Notes under the pieces: generated by a model
What the model was told of the DNA's origin: nothing
The model's input: the letters and a program-made list of their open reading frames with translations, nothing else
Databases searched by the model: none
Shown: positions 1 through 8,926 of the stretch, one piece after another
Layout: each line of letters opens with the position of its first letter
Numbering within the stretch: position 1 is the first letter of the stretch
NCBI RefSeq assembly: GCF_042610495.1
Contig: NZ_JBHGAP010000006.1
Coordinates: 124,001-188,000 of the forward strand
Direction: 5' to 3'
DNA: 64,000 nt
From: RU20A sp042610495
GTDB taxonomy: Bacteria; Pseudomonadota; Alphaproteobacteria; Rhizobiales; Rhizobiaceae
Made by a program: the position numbers and the translations under genes

Positions 1-374
1 GTCGCCGCGGTCTCGTTCATGGCGTATTGCTGCCAGGCGAGCTTGTAGCCGGTCCATCCCATCAGGGCGAAGAACACCACCGAGCTCGCCACGTAGATCG
101 GCACGGAAAGCCGGCGAATGAGCCGCGGGAACATGGCCAGGATGACGGTGACCCGCGCCGTCTCCACCGTCCGGAAGCCGGCGGCAAGCCCGAGGAAGAT
201 CATCCAGACGAAGAGGTAGCGCGTGGCTTCCTCCGTCCACGAAATCGACATGCCGAGCAGGCGGCTCGAGACCTGCAGCAGAACGACGGCGAGGACGCCG
301 AAGGCGGCGAGCCCCGCCGCCATATCGCTGAGCCCCTTCAGGACCTTGGCGAATGTAGAGCTGTCCTTTGACAT
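1..374 (-). CDS. dctQ: TRAP transporter small permease DctQ (partial)
   Basis: Small membrane subunit of a tripartite ATP-independent periplasmic transporter; it works with the periplasmic receptor encoded just upstream and with a large DctM permease expected beyond the window edge. Reading from the ATG at 374 gives about 124 residues before the edge. The visible part has a hydrophobic segment at about residues 18-38, the family-typical WTEEATRYLFVWMIFLG stretch at about 46-62, and a third hydrophobic segment near residue 95. The start follows a strong GGGAGGAG ribosome site. The C-terminus is lost to the window boundary, not to mutation. Substrate is unknown. Confidence 0.9.
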   Translation of the reverse strand, partial: MSKDSSTFAKVLKGLSDMAAGLAAFGVLAVVLLQVSSRLLGMSISWTEEATRYLFVWMIFLGLAAGFRTVETARVTVILAMFPRLIRRLSVPIYVASSVVFFALMGWTGYKLAWQQYAMNETAA

Positions 375-395
375 GATGTCTCCTCCCTTGATGGG

Positions 396-424
396 CCGGA
401 CCGGCAGGTTGGCTGCCGGTCCGG
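396..424 (-). promoter_or_regulatory. Stem-loop between dctP and dctQ
   Basis: A perfect 12-bp inverted repeat, CCGGACCGGCAG at 396-407 and its complement at 413-424 with a 5-nt loop, lies in the gap between the dctP stop and the dctQ start. No T-tract follows, and the dctQ ribosome site lies directly downstream, so it probably stabilises or processes the upstream message or attenuates read-through instead of ending transcription. That role is inferred from position. Confidence 0.6.
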
Positions 425-437
425 GCATTCGCAGCGG

Positions 438-1433
438 TCAGTTCTTGCCGACGGCGGCAATCGTCTTGTCGAAGAAGGCCTGGTCTTTGACCAGTCCGGC
501 AAAGACCGGATAGAGCTGCTTGGCAACGGCAACGAAGGCCTTCTGCTGCTCGGGCGTCAGGCGGTTGACCTCCATGCCGTGGCCCTTCAGTTCCTCGATG
601 GTCTTTTCGGCGGTGGCCGTGTCGTTCTCGACCTTCCAGGCCTCGGCCTCGACGGCCGCTTCCTGGAGCGCCTTCTTGTGGGCGTCGCTCAGCGCATCAT
701 ACTTGGCCGGGTTGATGCCCAGAACCCATCCATCGCCCATGTGGTTGGTGATGGAGACATATTTCTGGACTTCGTAGAACTTGGCCGAGAGCGGCACGTT
801 GATCGGGTTTTCCTGCCCATCGACGACCTTGAGCTGCAGGGCGTTGTAGACCTCCGCAAAGGCCATGGGCGTGGGAACGGCGCCGAGCTTGCCGAAGAAC
901 TCGACCCAGAGCGGGTTGTTCGGCACGCGGAACTTGAGCCCGGCGAGATCGTCCGGCTTTTCGATCGGGCGCTTGGAATTGGTCATCTGGCGGAAGGGAC
1001 GCGGCCAGAGATTGATGCCCTTGATACCGATCTTGTCGAGATCGGCGATCAGTTCCTTGCCCTGCTCACCGGCGAGATAGCCGCGCAGCTGCGCCTCGTC
1101 GTCAAAGAGATAGGGGATGGAGATGGCCGAGAATTTCGGATTGAAATTGGCGTAGAGCGAGGTCGCCAGCACCAGCATGTCGAGCGAGCCGCCGGCCAGC
1201 TGCTTGACCGCGCCGGACGGATCGCCGCCATAGAGCGTACCGTTCGGGAATACCTTGACGGTCAGTTCGCCATTGGTCTTGGCCGAAACGAGTTCGGCGA
1301 ACTTGTTGGCGGCAACGGTGATCTCGGACGAGTCCGGATCCGGCGTCGACAGCGTCAGCGTTTCGGCCTGGGCGAGGCTCGAGGCCAGCAGGGCCGCTGC
1401 CGCGACGATGCTGCGGATTGCAAAAGACTTCAT
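438..1433 (-). CDS. dctP: TRAP transporter solute-binding protein DctP
   Basis: Periplasmic receptor (331 residues) that delivers an organic acid or related solute to the DctQM permease. Residues 1-23 form a Sec signal peptide ending in AQA before ETL. The KFRVP stretch near residues 167-171 carries the conserved arginine (R169) that, in this family, binds the substrate carboxylate. The ATG at 1433 was chosen over an in-frame upstream start because it has a GGGAGGAAA ribosome site and begins the signal peptide exactly. It lies 47 bp after the 3-hydroxyisobutyrate-dehydrogenase-like gene in the same operon, so the imported solute is probably the substrate of those enzymes. The compound cannot be named from sequence. 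Confidence 0.93.
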   Translation of the reverse strand: MKSFAIRSIVAAAALLASSLAQAETLTLSTPDPDSSEITVAANKFAELVSAKTNGELTVKVFPNGTLYGGDPSGAVKQLAGGSLDMLVLATSLYANFNPKFSAISIPYLFDDEAQLRGYLAGEQGKELIADLDKIGIKGINLWPRPFRQMTNSKRPIEKPDDLAGLKFRVPNNPLWVEFFGKLGAVPTPMAFAEVYNALQLKVVDGQENPINVPLSAKFYEVQKYVSITNHMGDGWVLGINPAKYDALSDAHKKALQEAAVEAEAWKVENDTATAEKTIEELKGHGMEVNRLTPEQQKAFVAVAKQLYPVFAGLVKDQAFFDKTIAAVGKN

Positions 1434-1480
1434 GTTTTCCTCCCGTTTGAAATTCACGATGATCGGTGGGTGACACGGGT

Positions 1481-2371
1481 TCAACCCGCATTCATCCGTT
1501 TCAACTCAAGAATGACTCCGCTGTGGTCAAGGTCACCGTCGCCGTGGTCCACCATGGCCTGAAACAGTCGATCGACCTCCTCGCCGACCGGCAGTCGCAG
1601 ACCGTGACGGCGCGCGAAGCCGAGCGCGGTCGACGTATCCTTCACCTGGTATCGGGCCGGACCGCCCGGCCTGAAATTACCCTCCACCATCCGCAGCCCG
1701 TGCTGACGGAACACGGTGGAGTCCGCAAACCCGCCCAGCAGCGCCTCGCGGACACGCCCCGGGTCCGCACCGCCGGCTTCCGCCAGCGTCAGGGCCTCCG
1801 CGACGGCGCAGATCGTCGATGCGACGATCAGCTGGTTTGCAAGCTTTGTCAGCGATCCGCTGCCTGCCGGGCCGACATGGGTCACCCGGCCAAGCGGCGC
1901 GAAGACCGCAGAGAGGCGTTCGATCTCGTCGGCCTTCCCGCCGGCCATGATCGCCAGCCGGCCTTCCCTGGCGCCCAGCTCCCCGCCGGAAACGGGCGCA
2001 TCGATGCAGGCAATGCCGCGAGCCGCCGCAACGCCCGCAATCGCAACCGCCGTCTCGACGGGAATGGAGCTCATGACGACGAGCGTGGCACCGGCGCGCA
2101 TCGCGCCGATCGCGCCCGTCCCGCCGCACAGAACCTCGTCGCAGACCGGGCCGGAGCTCAGCATGCAGATGACGACATCCGCATCCCGGACGGCCTCGGC
2201 GGCGGTGGCTGCCGCCACGACACCGCCGGCTGCGAGCGCCGCCGCCTTCTCCGCACTGCGGTTCCAGGCGCTGACCCGGAACCCGGCACCGGCAAGACGA
2301 AGCGCCATGGGAGCGCCCATGATGCCGGTTCCGAGAACCGCGACAGGTTGATGTGAGGACACTCCGCTCAT
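1481..2371 (-). CDS. NAD-dependent beta-hydroxyacid dehydrogenase (3-hydroxyisobutyrate dehydrogenase family)
   Basis: Cytoplasmic oxidoreductase of the 6-phosphogluconate/3-hydroxyisobutyrate dehydrogenase family, 296 residues, the normal length. It has the N-terminal Rossmann motif GTGIMG (14-19), the substrate-binding DAPVSGG signature (124-130) and the catalytic lysine with its companion asparagine in KLANQ (K176, N179). The ATG at 2371 is preferred over a GTG at 2380 because GAGG lies 10 nt before the ATG and only 1 nt before the GTG. It sits 12 bp downstream of the ABM gene. Relatives act on 3-hydroxyisobutyrate, tartronate semialdehyde, L-threonate or sulfolactaldehyde; the substrate here is unresolved. 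Confidence 0.88.
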   Translation of the reverse strand: MSGVSSHQPVAVLGTGIMGAPMALRLAGAGFRVSAWNRSAEKAAALAAGGVVAAATAAEAVRDADVVICMLSSGPVCDEVLCGGTGAIGAMRAGATLVVMSSIPVETAVAIAGVAAARGIACIDAPVSGGELGAREGRLAIMAGGKADEIERLSAVFAPLGRVTHVGPAGSGSLTKLANQLIVASTICAVAEALTLAEAGGADPGRVREALLGGFADSTVFRQHGLRMVEGNFRPGGPARYQVKDTSTALGFARRHGLRLPVGEEVDRLFQAMVDHGDGDLDHSGVILELKRMNAG

Positions 2372-2383
2372 CTGCCGCACGCC

Positions 2384-2692
2384 TCAGGGGTATTGCCGAT
2401 CGGCGAAGCGGACGGGCCGCTCCACGACGATCAGCGGCGGGAACGCCTCGCGGAAACGGGCGAGATGCGGCGTTGCGAGATGCGCATCGAAGGCGGCCCG
2501 GCTCTCGTAGACCTCGTAGAAGACCACGGTGTCGTCGCTTGCCTCAGGGCGGATCACGTCGAACTGCCAGCAGCCGGGCTCGTCGGCGACGGAGTGGGCC
2601 GCGTCATCCCTGGCGGCAGCGAGGAAGTCGTCCATGCTGCCGGGCTTCACCTGAAACTCGGCAATCACGACAAAGGGCTTGTTCGGCATCAT
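2384..2692 (-). CDS. ABM-domain putative quinol monooxygenase
   Basis: Small protein of about 102 residues with a single dimeric alpha-beta barrel (antibiotic biosynthesis monooxygenase fold). The family pattern is clear: an opening beta strand (FVVIAEFQVKPG), a conserved DEPGCWQFDV segment near the middle, FYEVYESRAAFDAHLATPH, and a closing strand. Related proteins are YgiN-type quinol monooxygenases or LsrG-like isomerases. Two adjacent ATG codons (2692 and 2689) are both plausible starts, 7-10 bp after the upstream stop. Its place between two dehydrogenases suggests a helper step, such as isomerisation or detoxification of a reactive carbonyl. That role is inference. Confidence 0.8.
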   Translation of the reverse strand: MMPNKPFVVIAEFQVKPGSMDDFLAAARDDAAHSVADEPGCWQFDVIRPEASDDTVVFYEVYESRAAFDAHLATPHLARFREAFPPLIVVERPVRFADRQYP

Positions 2693-2699
2693 CCCGCCC

Positions 2700-4058
2700 T
2701 CACTCGGCGGCCAGCTTCGTCGGGCGGAAACGGTCTTCCATCTCCCGCCGCAGGTTGACGACATCGAGGTCGTTGACGATTTCCACGTCGTCGAAGGAAA
2801 CGATCTGGTCCTTCTTGATCGGGCGCTTCAGCTTGACATTGTGGGCAAGGCCGATCGGCAGCGCCTTGGTGTCCAGACTGCGTGTCGCCGGGATCGCATT
2901 GGCCCAGACGGCGTAGCCGCCCTCGCCGTCCAGCATCTCGCCCGGGGCCATGTCCTTCTTGGCGGTGGCGACCGCATCGCCACGGAACTCCTTGGAGCAA
3001 CCGGTGGGCTCGTTGCGCAGCACGGCAGAGAGAACGCTGACGGAGGTTTCCAGGCCGATGATGTGGAACGGACGCCACATGGAGGCATACCAGCCCGAGG
3101 GATCGGTCAACAGGCCATACTGCTTGAAGCAGGCGCGGGCATATTCATTGTGCGCCTTGAAGGTGACGAAGACGCCGTAGCGGATGTTGTTGAAGACCTC
3201 GCGGCCATCCGGCTCCTGGCTCGCGGCGATATCGACGAGGCCGGAGCGGTCCATGCGGCCGCCATCGGCGGCAGGGCGGAAGACGCGGGCGAGATCGTGC
3301 AGGCCGGCCGGCGGGAAGGCCAGACCATTGTCCGGGCAATCGAGGCCGGTGCCGTTGGCGACGGCGGCCATTTCGATGGCGGCCTTGGTGCCGTCGGTGA
3401 AGGAATTGTACATTTTCGGATTGAAATCGCCCTTGGCGACTTCCTCCTCGCTCCAGCCGAAGAAGCCCCAGACCGTATCCGGCGTCGAGTAGCGATAGCG
3501 CGGTTCGAAGTTCATGCCCTTGCCGGCGGCCGTTACTTCGAAGCCGGTGGCGCGTGCCCAGTCGACGAGTTCGCAGATCAGGGCCGGCTGGTCGCCATAG
3601 GCCATGGAATAGATGACGCCGGCCTTGCGGGCCTTCTCGGCCAGGATCGGCCCGACCATCACGTCGGCTTCGACATTGACCATCACCACATGCTTGCCGC
3701 TGTCGATCGCACCCAGCGCATGGCGCGTGCCGGCAATCGGGTGGCCGGTGGCCTCGATGATGCATTCGATCTCATCACAGGCAAAGAGATCGGAGGCCTC
3801 GCCCGTCACGAAGGTGCGGCCGGTCTTGATCGCATCGCCGCAGCTGTCGGCCGCATAGCGCTCGGCCGCCCAGCCGACACGCTCCAGCGATTCCTTCGCC
3901 TTGCCGACGTTGAGATCGGCGACCGCCACCATGTGGAGACCTTCGATGCGCTGGGCCTGGGCCAGCACCATGGAGCCGAACTTGCCGGCCCCGATGAGGC
4001 CGACGCGCACGGGGCGGCCATTCGAAGCACGCAGGGAAAGCAGGGAATAAAGGTTCAT
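2700..4058 (-). CDS. Homoserine-dehydrogenase-like NAD(P) oxidoreductase with C-terminal SAF domain
   Basis: First gene of the TRAP operon, 452 residues. The N-terminus has a Rossmann fold with GAGKFG (23-28) followed by a homoserine-dehydrogenase-like middle (IECIIEATGHP, VVMVNVEADVMVGP). The last ~90 residues form a SAF-like domain (LPIGLAHNVKLKRPIKKDQIVSFDDV), which explains why such proteins are often misnamed FlgA-related. It lacks the ACT and threonine-biosynthesis context of true homoserine dehydrogenase. The start follows GAGGATGAGAAC. Homologues occur in carbohydrate and hydroxy-acid clusters. I infer an oxidoreductase or oxidoisomerase acting on the TRAP-imported compound; no specific reaction can be assigned. 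Confidence 0.85.
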   Translation of the reverse strand: MNLYSLLSLRASNGRPVRVGLIGAGKFGSMVLAQAQRIEGLHMVAVADLNVGKAKESLERVGWAAERYAADSCGDAIKTGRTFVTGEASDLFACDEIECIIEATGHPIAGTRHALGAIDSGKHVVMVNVEADVMVGPILAEKARKAGVIYSMAYGDQPALICELVDWARATGFEVTAAGKGMNFEPRYRYSTPDTVWGFFGWSEEEVAKGDFNPKMYNSFTDGTKAAIEMAAVANGTGLDCPDNGLAFPPAGLHDLARVFRPAADGGRMDRSGLVDIAASQEPDGREVFNNIRYGVFVTFKAHNEYARACFKQYGLLTDPSGWYASMWRPFHIIGLETSVSVLSAVLRNEPTGCSKEFRGDAVATAKKDMAPGEMLDGEGGYAVWANAIPATRSLDTKALPIGLAHNVKLKRPIKKDQIVSFDDVEIVNDLDVVNLRREMEDRFRPTKLAAE

Positions 4059-4399
4059 GTTCTCATCCTCGACAGGGGCAAATCCGATGGGTGCGCGGCC
4101 GGACCGACGACAAGCAAAGCCCCTCGCAGGTTCGACGATGAACCTGCGGTTTCGGCATGCCCTGAACGAGTGATCTCCTCCGCGGACACGCGCCCTCGGG
4201 CCGCATCCTTCGACCGCCTCCCACAGCGACCGATAGGCAGAGACTAGAACCGGAAAGAGATTAGCTCAATTTAGAAGAACGGGAAAACGTTTTAGAAATT
4301 CTAACTTTTGATGATCGGCGACCGGACCGGGGACGGCGTGACAGGTGCCAGCGACCGGCGTGACGCCGCGCGACGGCCGGCCATCGCAGGGCGGATCAT
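4059..4399. other. Intergenic region: leader and promoter of the TRAP operon
   Basis: I see no credible gene between the SAF-oxidoreductase start and the end of the RND operon. The stretch around 4255-4310 is markedly A/T-rich compared with its surroundings and holds the operator-like palindromes listed separately, so the TRAP operon promoter is probably there, about 200-250 bp upstream of the first start codon. Confidence 0.5.
4284..4304. promoter_or_regulatory. Two adjoining operator-like palindromes
   Basis: AAAACGTTTT (4284-4293) is a perfect palindrome. It overlaps by two bases a second one, TTAGAA-A-TTCTAA (4292-4304), which has perfect 6-bp arms. The CG-centred A/T palindrome resembles LacI/GntR-type operators. 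No regulator gene is adjacent, so the partner may be encoded beyond the window with dctM. Position and symmetry are seen; operator function is inferred. Confidence 0.5.
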
Positions 4400-4443
4400 C
4401 CAAAAGATAACCGGCGTGGACCTGGGGGCCAGCCGCCGGTATC
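4400..4443 (-). terminator. Probable rho-independent terminator of the RND operon
   Basis: On the minus strand, about 40 nt after the RND pump stop, a 10-bp stem (GATACCGGCG pairing across 4434-4443 and 4406-4416 with one bulged base) is followed by a short CTTTT run. The T-run is brief, so confidence is moderate. Confidence 0.5.
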
Positions 4444-4484
4444 AGCCAGGCCGCAGGGCGCTGCCTGCGGGCATGGCTTCGGTT

Positions 4485-7400
4485 TCAGGCGGCGCTGGCC
4501 GTTTGTCCGTCGGCATCAGGGCCGGTCCGTCGGCGGGCCTTCGCCGCCTCCGCGTTCAGCAACCACAGCATCAGGCAGGGCAGCAGCAGCAGAGTCAGGA
4601 CGGTTGCAGCCGCAAGGCCGCCGATGATCGCAAAGGCCATGGGGCCCCAGAAGATCTCCGATGCGATGGGGATCATCCCGAGGATGGCCGCGCAGGCGGT
4701 TAGGACGATCGGGCGGGCGCGATGCAGCGCTGCGGTCACGATCGCATCCAGCGGCGGGAGGCCCTCTGCCACGTTCACATCCACCTCCTGGATGAGGATG
4801 ACGGCATTGCGGATGATCATGCCCGACAGGGCGATGACGCCGAGCTGGGCGACGAAGCCCATCGGCGTTCCCGTCGGCAGCATCGCGGCCACCACGCCAA
4901 TCACGCCAAACGGCGCCATCAGCACGGCCAGCCCCATGCGGCTGAAGCTCTGCAACTGAACCATCAGGAGCGCGACGATCACCACCAGCATCACCGGGAT
5001 CACCGCAAAGACCGAAGAGCTTCCCTTCTCGGATTCCTCGACCGCGCCGCCCGTCTCGATCGCATAGCCGATGGGCAGGGAGGCGCGCAGCCCGTCCAGC
5101 TTGCGGTTGACGTCGGCCGTGACCGTCGCCGCCAGAGCCCCCTGGGCCACGTCCGACTGGACGATGATCATCGGCTTGCCCTTCTGGCGCCAGATGATCG
5201 GCTCCTCCAGCCCGTAGCCGATGGTCGCCACCTGGCGCAGCGGCACGGATGCGCCGGAGGGGGTGCGCAGCGACAGGTTTCCAAGCGTTGCAATGGAGGT
5301 CCGGTCGGCCTCGATGCCCTTGATGACGACATCGACCAGACGGGTGCCGTCGCGCACCGTGGTCGCCGTCGTTCCGGCAAAGACGGAGGCGACCTGCTCG
5401 GCGATGGCTTCGGAACTGAGGCCGAGCGAGCGCGCCTCCACCTGGTTGACGACGACGGACACGTTCTTCTGCGGTTCGCCGGCCGTCATGTTGATGTCGC
5501 GCGTGTGCGGGTCTTCGCCCAGAATATTGGCGACCTTCAGCGACAGTTCCCGGACCGTCGGGTAATCCGGCCCGAGGACGCGGAACTTCAGCGGCCAGCC
5601 GACGGGCGGGCCGAGCTCCAGCGGCGAGGCGCGGGTCACGATGTCGGCGAAGTCGGTGGAAAAGGCCGCCTCCAGGCGCTTGCGCACGGCATCGCGCTGC
5701 TCCACGCCCTTCGTCACCACGACGGTCTCCGACACATTGTCGTTTTCGAGCAGCAGATCCATCGGCAGGTAGAAGCGAATGGAGCCGGACCCGACATAGG
5801 TCGTGAAATGATCGACGTCGGGATCGGCCTTCAGCAGCGCCTCGAGCTGGCGGGCGCGCGCATCCGTGGCATCGCGCGACGCGTTCTGCGGCAATGTCAG
5901 GCTGACCAGCAGTTCCGGCCTGTCGGACGCCGGGAAGAACTGCTCTTCCAGCCGGGTGGCGCCGAACAGCGACAGCACGAACGCGACGACGGCGATGGAC
6001 AGGATGGCAAGGCGGTGGGCAAGCGACCAGTCGAGCAAGGCGCGATAGGCCTTCATCACCCGTCCCGGCTCGTGGCTGGCATGCTTCATGCGGTCCGGCA
6101 GGATCCAGGTGCCGAGAAGCGGCGAAAACAGAACCGCCACGATCCAGGACGCGATGAGCGCGATGAGGACCACCATGAACAGCGAGAAGGTGTATTCGCC
6201 GGCGCTGGAAGCCGCAAAGCCGACCGGAATGAAGCCGGCAATCATCACCAGCGTGCCGGTGAGCATGGGAAAGGCGGTGGTCTCATAGGCATAGCTGGCC
6301 GCGACCGACTTGCCGTCGCCATGCTCCAGCCGGGAGACCATCGTCTCCACGGTGATCATCGCATCATCCACCAGCAGCCCGAGCGCGATGATGAGCGCCC
6401 CGAGCGAAATGCGCTGCAGGCCGATGCCGGCAATCTCCATGCCGAAGAAGGTCAGGGCCAGAACCAGTGGAATGGAGGCGGTGATGACGAGCCCTGCCCG
6501 GGTCCCGAGCGAGACGAAGGACACGGCGAGGACGATGACGATCGCTTCGACCAGCACCTTCACGAAGCCGCCGACGGCCTCGTCGACGACGGTGGTCTGG
6601 TCGGCCACCTGGCGAACCTCGATCCCGTGCGGCAGCTTCCCCGCGATGGTCTCCATCCGGTCGCGAAGCGCCTCGCCGAACGCCAGGAGATTGCCGCCGT
6701 CGGCCATGGAGACGGCAAGGCCGATCACCGGCTCGCCGTTGACGCGCACCGACGGCGCGGGCGGATCCACAAGGCGGCGCGATATGGTGGCGATGTCGTC
6801 CAGCCGCACATAGCGCCCGCCGAGGGGGATCGTCAGGCCGCGCAGGCTGTTCTCGGAGGTGAAGGCGCCGCTGACGCGCAGCGAGATCTTTTCCTGGTCG
6901 GTGCGAACGACGCCGAGCGGCGTCACGGCGTTCTGGGCGCGGATGGCCGTGATGGCGGCTGACGCATCGAGACCGAGACTGGCGAGCCGCGCGGAGGAGA
7001 ACTCGACCAGGATCTCCTCCTCCTGAACACCGATGATGTTGACCTTGCCGATATCGGGCAGGGTCAAAAGCTCGGACCGCACCGTCTCGACCTGATCGCG
7101 CAGTTCGGGCAGCGAATAGCCATCGGAGGTAAAGGCATAGATGCTGCCGAAGGTATCGCCGAACTCGTCGTCAAAGACCGGCCCCTGCACGCCCTGCGGC
7201 AGGGTCGGCGCGATGTCGCCAATCTTCTTGCGGACCTGATACCAGATGTCGCTGACCGCGCCCGGCGGCGTGTCATCCTTGAGGTTGACCATGACGACGG
7301 ACTGGCCGGCGCGGGTGTAGCTCTGGGTAAAGTCGAGATGCGGCGTTTCCGACAGCTTCTTCTCGATCTTGTCGGTCAGGAGATTGACGGTATCGGTGAC

Positions 7401-7598
7401 GCTGGCGCCCGGCCAGCTGGCCGCGACCACCATGGTCTTGATCGTAAAGGGCGGGTCCTCGTTGCGCGACAGGCGCTGATAGCTCCAGATGCCGCCCAGC
7501 ATGGCGGCGATCATCAGGAAGATGATCAGGGACTGGTGGTCGAGGGCCCAGGCGGAGAGGTTGAAGCGGCCCTTCTGCTCCGTCTTGCCGGCCGTCAT
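4485..7598 (-). CDS. RND-family multidrug efflux permease (AcrB-like)
   Basis: Inner-membrane proton-driven pump of 1,037 residues, the standard RND length, with 12 predicted transmembrane segments in the usual 1+6+5 arrangement and two large periplasmic loops. The proton-relay aspartate pair lies in TM4 at D411-D412 (GLLVDDAMITVE). It belongs to the acriflavin-resistance branch (short N-terminus, SRNEDPPFTIKTMVV). The start codon overlaps the stop of the membrane-fusion gene (ATGA at 7598-7595), so the two are translationally coupled. No outer-membrane TolC-type gene is adjacent and no TetR repressor is next to the operon, so it presumably borrows a TolC encoded elsewhere. Substrates are unknown. 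Confidence 0.95.
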   Translation of the reverse strand: MTAGKTEQKGRFNLSAWALDHQSLIIFLMIAAMLGGIWSYQRLSRNEDPPFTIKTMVVAASWPGASVTDTVNLLTDKIEKKLSETPHLDFTQSYTRAGQSVVMVNLKDDTPPGAVSDIWYQVRKKIGDIAPTLPQGVQGPVFDDEFGDTFGSIYAFTSDGYSLPELRDQVETVRSELLTLPDIGKVNIIGVQEEEILVEFSSARLASLGLDASAAITAIRAQNAVTPLGVVRTDQEKISLRVSGAFTSENSLRGLTIPLGGRYVRLDDIATISRRLVDPPAPSVRVNGEPVIGLAVSMADGGNLLAFGEALRDRMETIAGKLPHGIEVRQVADQTTVVDEAVGGFVKVLVEAIVIVLAVSFVSLGTRAGLVITASIPLVLALTFFGMEIAGIGLQRISLGALIIALGLLVDDAMITVETMVSRLEHGDGKSVAASYAYETTAFPMLTGTLVMIAGFIPVGFAASSAGEYTFSLFMVVLIALIASWIVAVLFSPLLGTWILPDRMKHASHEPGRVMKAYRALLDWSLAHRLAILSIAVVAFVLSLFGATRLEEQFFPASDRPELLVSLTLPQNASRDATDARARQLEALLKADPDVDHFTTYVGSGSIRFYLPMDLLLENDNVSETVVVTKGVEQRDAVRKRLEAAFSTDFADIVTRASPLELGPPVGWPLKFRVLGPDYPTVRELSLKVANILGEDPHTRDINMTAGEPQKNVSVVVNQVEARSLGLSSEAIAEQVASVFAGTTATTVRDGTRLVDVVIKGIEADRTSIATLGNLSLRTPSGASVPLRQVATIGYGLEEPIIWRQKGKPMIIVQSDVAQGALAATVTADVNRKLDGLRASLPIGYAIETGGAVEESEKGSSSVFAVIPVMLVVIVALLMVQLQSFSRMGLAVLMAPFGVIGVVAAMLPTGTPMGFVAQLGVIALSGMIIRNAVILIQEVDVNVAEGLPPLDAIVTAALHRARPIVLTACAAILGMIPIASEIFWGPMAFAIIGGLAAATVLTLLLLPCLMLWLLNAEAAKARRRTGPDADGQTASAA

Positions 7599-8668
7599 TT
7601 CGCATCCTCTTGGGTGACCGCGACCTTTTCGCCATCGCGAAGCTTGCTCACCCCGGCTGTCGCCACGCGCTCGCCGTCGCTGAGCCCGGCGCTGACGAGA
7701 ACATCGTCGCCGGTGTAGCGGGCGACCGTCACGTCCCTGATCCTGACGAGGCCCGTCGCGGGATCGGCGACGAAGACCGCAGGCCGGCCCTGATCCTGCG
7801 TCAGAGCGGATGAGGGCAGCACGGCGAGCTTTTGCGGCGACAGGATGATCGATCCGCGCACGGCCGCGCCGAAGGGCATGGCACTGCCTTCGGCATCGAG
7901 ACCGACCTTGACTCGGTAGGTGCGCGTCGCCGGGTCAGCGGACGGCGTGATCTCGCGGATCCGGCCCTTTGCCGTGACGGTCGGCTCCGAAATCAGCATG
8001 ACCGCGACCGATGGCGTGTTCGGGTTCATCTGGATCAGTCTTTCCGGCACGTCGAAGATGGCGTCGCGTTCCGCATCTGAAATCAGCGTAACGACCATCT
8101 GCCCGGCGCCGACGACCTGCCCCTCGTTCGATCCGACAGCGGAAATCACGCCGTCGCGGTCCGCGCGAAGCTCGGTGTAGGACAGGGTTTCCTCGGCGGT
8201 CGCGAGCGAGGCCTCGGCGGCAGAGACCTTTGCCTCGGCCATTGCCAGCGACGCATCGGTCTGCTGGACCTGGGCCTGCGGGGTGATGTTCTTCTCAAAC
8301 AGGGCCCGGTTACGCTCGGCATTGACCCCGGCCAGATCCCGCTCGGCCTTGGCGGTCGCAAGCTCTGCCTGTGCCGTCAGGACACCGTTTTCGCGGGTGC
8401 GGCGATCAAGGCGCGCCACCACGTCCCCGGCCTTGACCTTGGCGCCGTTCTCGACGCGGAAGACGAGCTTGCCGTCGATCTGGAAGCTCATGGCCGTCTC
8501 GAAGCGCGGACGGATCTCGCCGGTCTGCTCGATGGTCTCGCCGATTTCCTGAAACGCGACGACGGCGGTACGCAACGGCCGCGGCGGCTTTTCCGCCGCC
8601 TTTTCCTCCGAACAGCCCGCAACAAGCATCGCAACGAGGGCCAGCGTGCCGATCGTCCATCGCGTCAT
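7595..8668 (-). CDS. RND periplasmic adaptor (HlyD/MFP family lipoprotein)
   Basis: Membrane-fusion protein of 357 residues linking the downstream RND pump to an outer-membrane channel. It has a lipoprotein signal with lipobox LVAGC (Cys19), a lipoyl half-motif around residues 62-85 (FQIDGKLVFRVENGAKVKAGDVVARLD), an alpha-hairpin coiled coil rich in Ala/Glu at about 90-155, and C-terminal beta-barrel and membrane-proximal domains. The ATG at 8668 was chosen because it starts the lipoprotein signal; an in-frame extension upstream to 8851 has no such logic. It is the first gene of the operon. Confidence 0.93.
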   Translation of the reverse strand: MTRWTIGTLALVAMLVAGCSEEKAAEKPPRPLRTAVVAFQEIGETIEQTGEIRPRFETAMSFQIDGKLVFRVENGAKVKAGDVVARLDRRTRENGVLTAQAELATAKAERDLAGVNAERNRALFEKNITPQAQVQQTDASLAMAEAKVSAAEASLATAEETLSYTELRADRDGVISAVGSNEGQVVGAGQMVVTLISDAERDAIFDVPERLIQMNPNTPSVAVMLISEPTVTAKGRIREITPSADPATRTYRVKVGLDAEGSAMPFGAAVRGSIILSPQKLAVLPSSALTQDQGRPAVFVADPATGLVRIRDVTVARYTGDDVLVSAGLSDGERVATAGVSKLRDGEKVAVTQEDAK

Positions 8669-8926
8669 GCTCAAAACTCCCTGGCCGGTTGGCCGCGTAT
8701 CCTGGCACGATGGCCGTGGTCGAAGGTCAGTCGGGACTGTCATCTGGCTGCCTGCGACGGCAATGAGACACATGACGGCCCCGCAGACGGCGCCCCGCAG
8801 CGCCCGGGCCACTGGCCTCCATCCGGCCGGCATCGGAAGCCACGACAACACTCTTTACGAGCATTCTTAAAGTCGAATGTTTTAATTTACGGTTGCCTGC
8901 ACATGCCGGAAAAGTGCGGGTGGCGA
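8669..8926. promoter_or_regulatory. Upstream region of the RND operon
   Basis: No gene is supported here. An A/T-rich patch at 8850-8895 contains CATTC-N8-GAATG (8862-8866 and 8875-8879), a dyad that could be an operator for the efflux operon, though it is about 200 bp from the start codon. No repressor gene is adjacent. Confidence 0.35.

Noticed and set aside
4722..6962. 746-residue plus-strand open frame antisense to the RND pump
   Set aside because: Composition is His/Arg/Asp-rich with no motifs, as expected from the complement of a high-GC coding sequence; the RND frame has full family structure.
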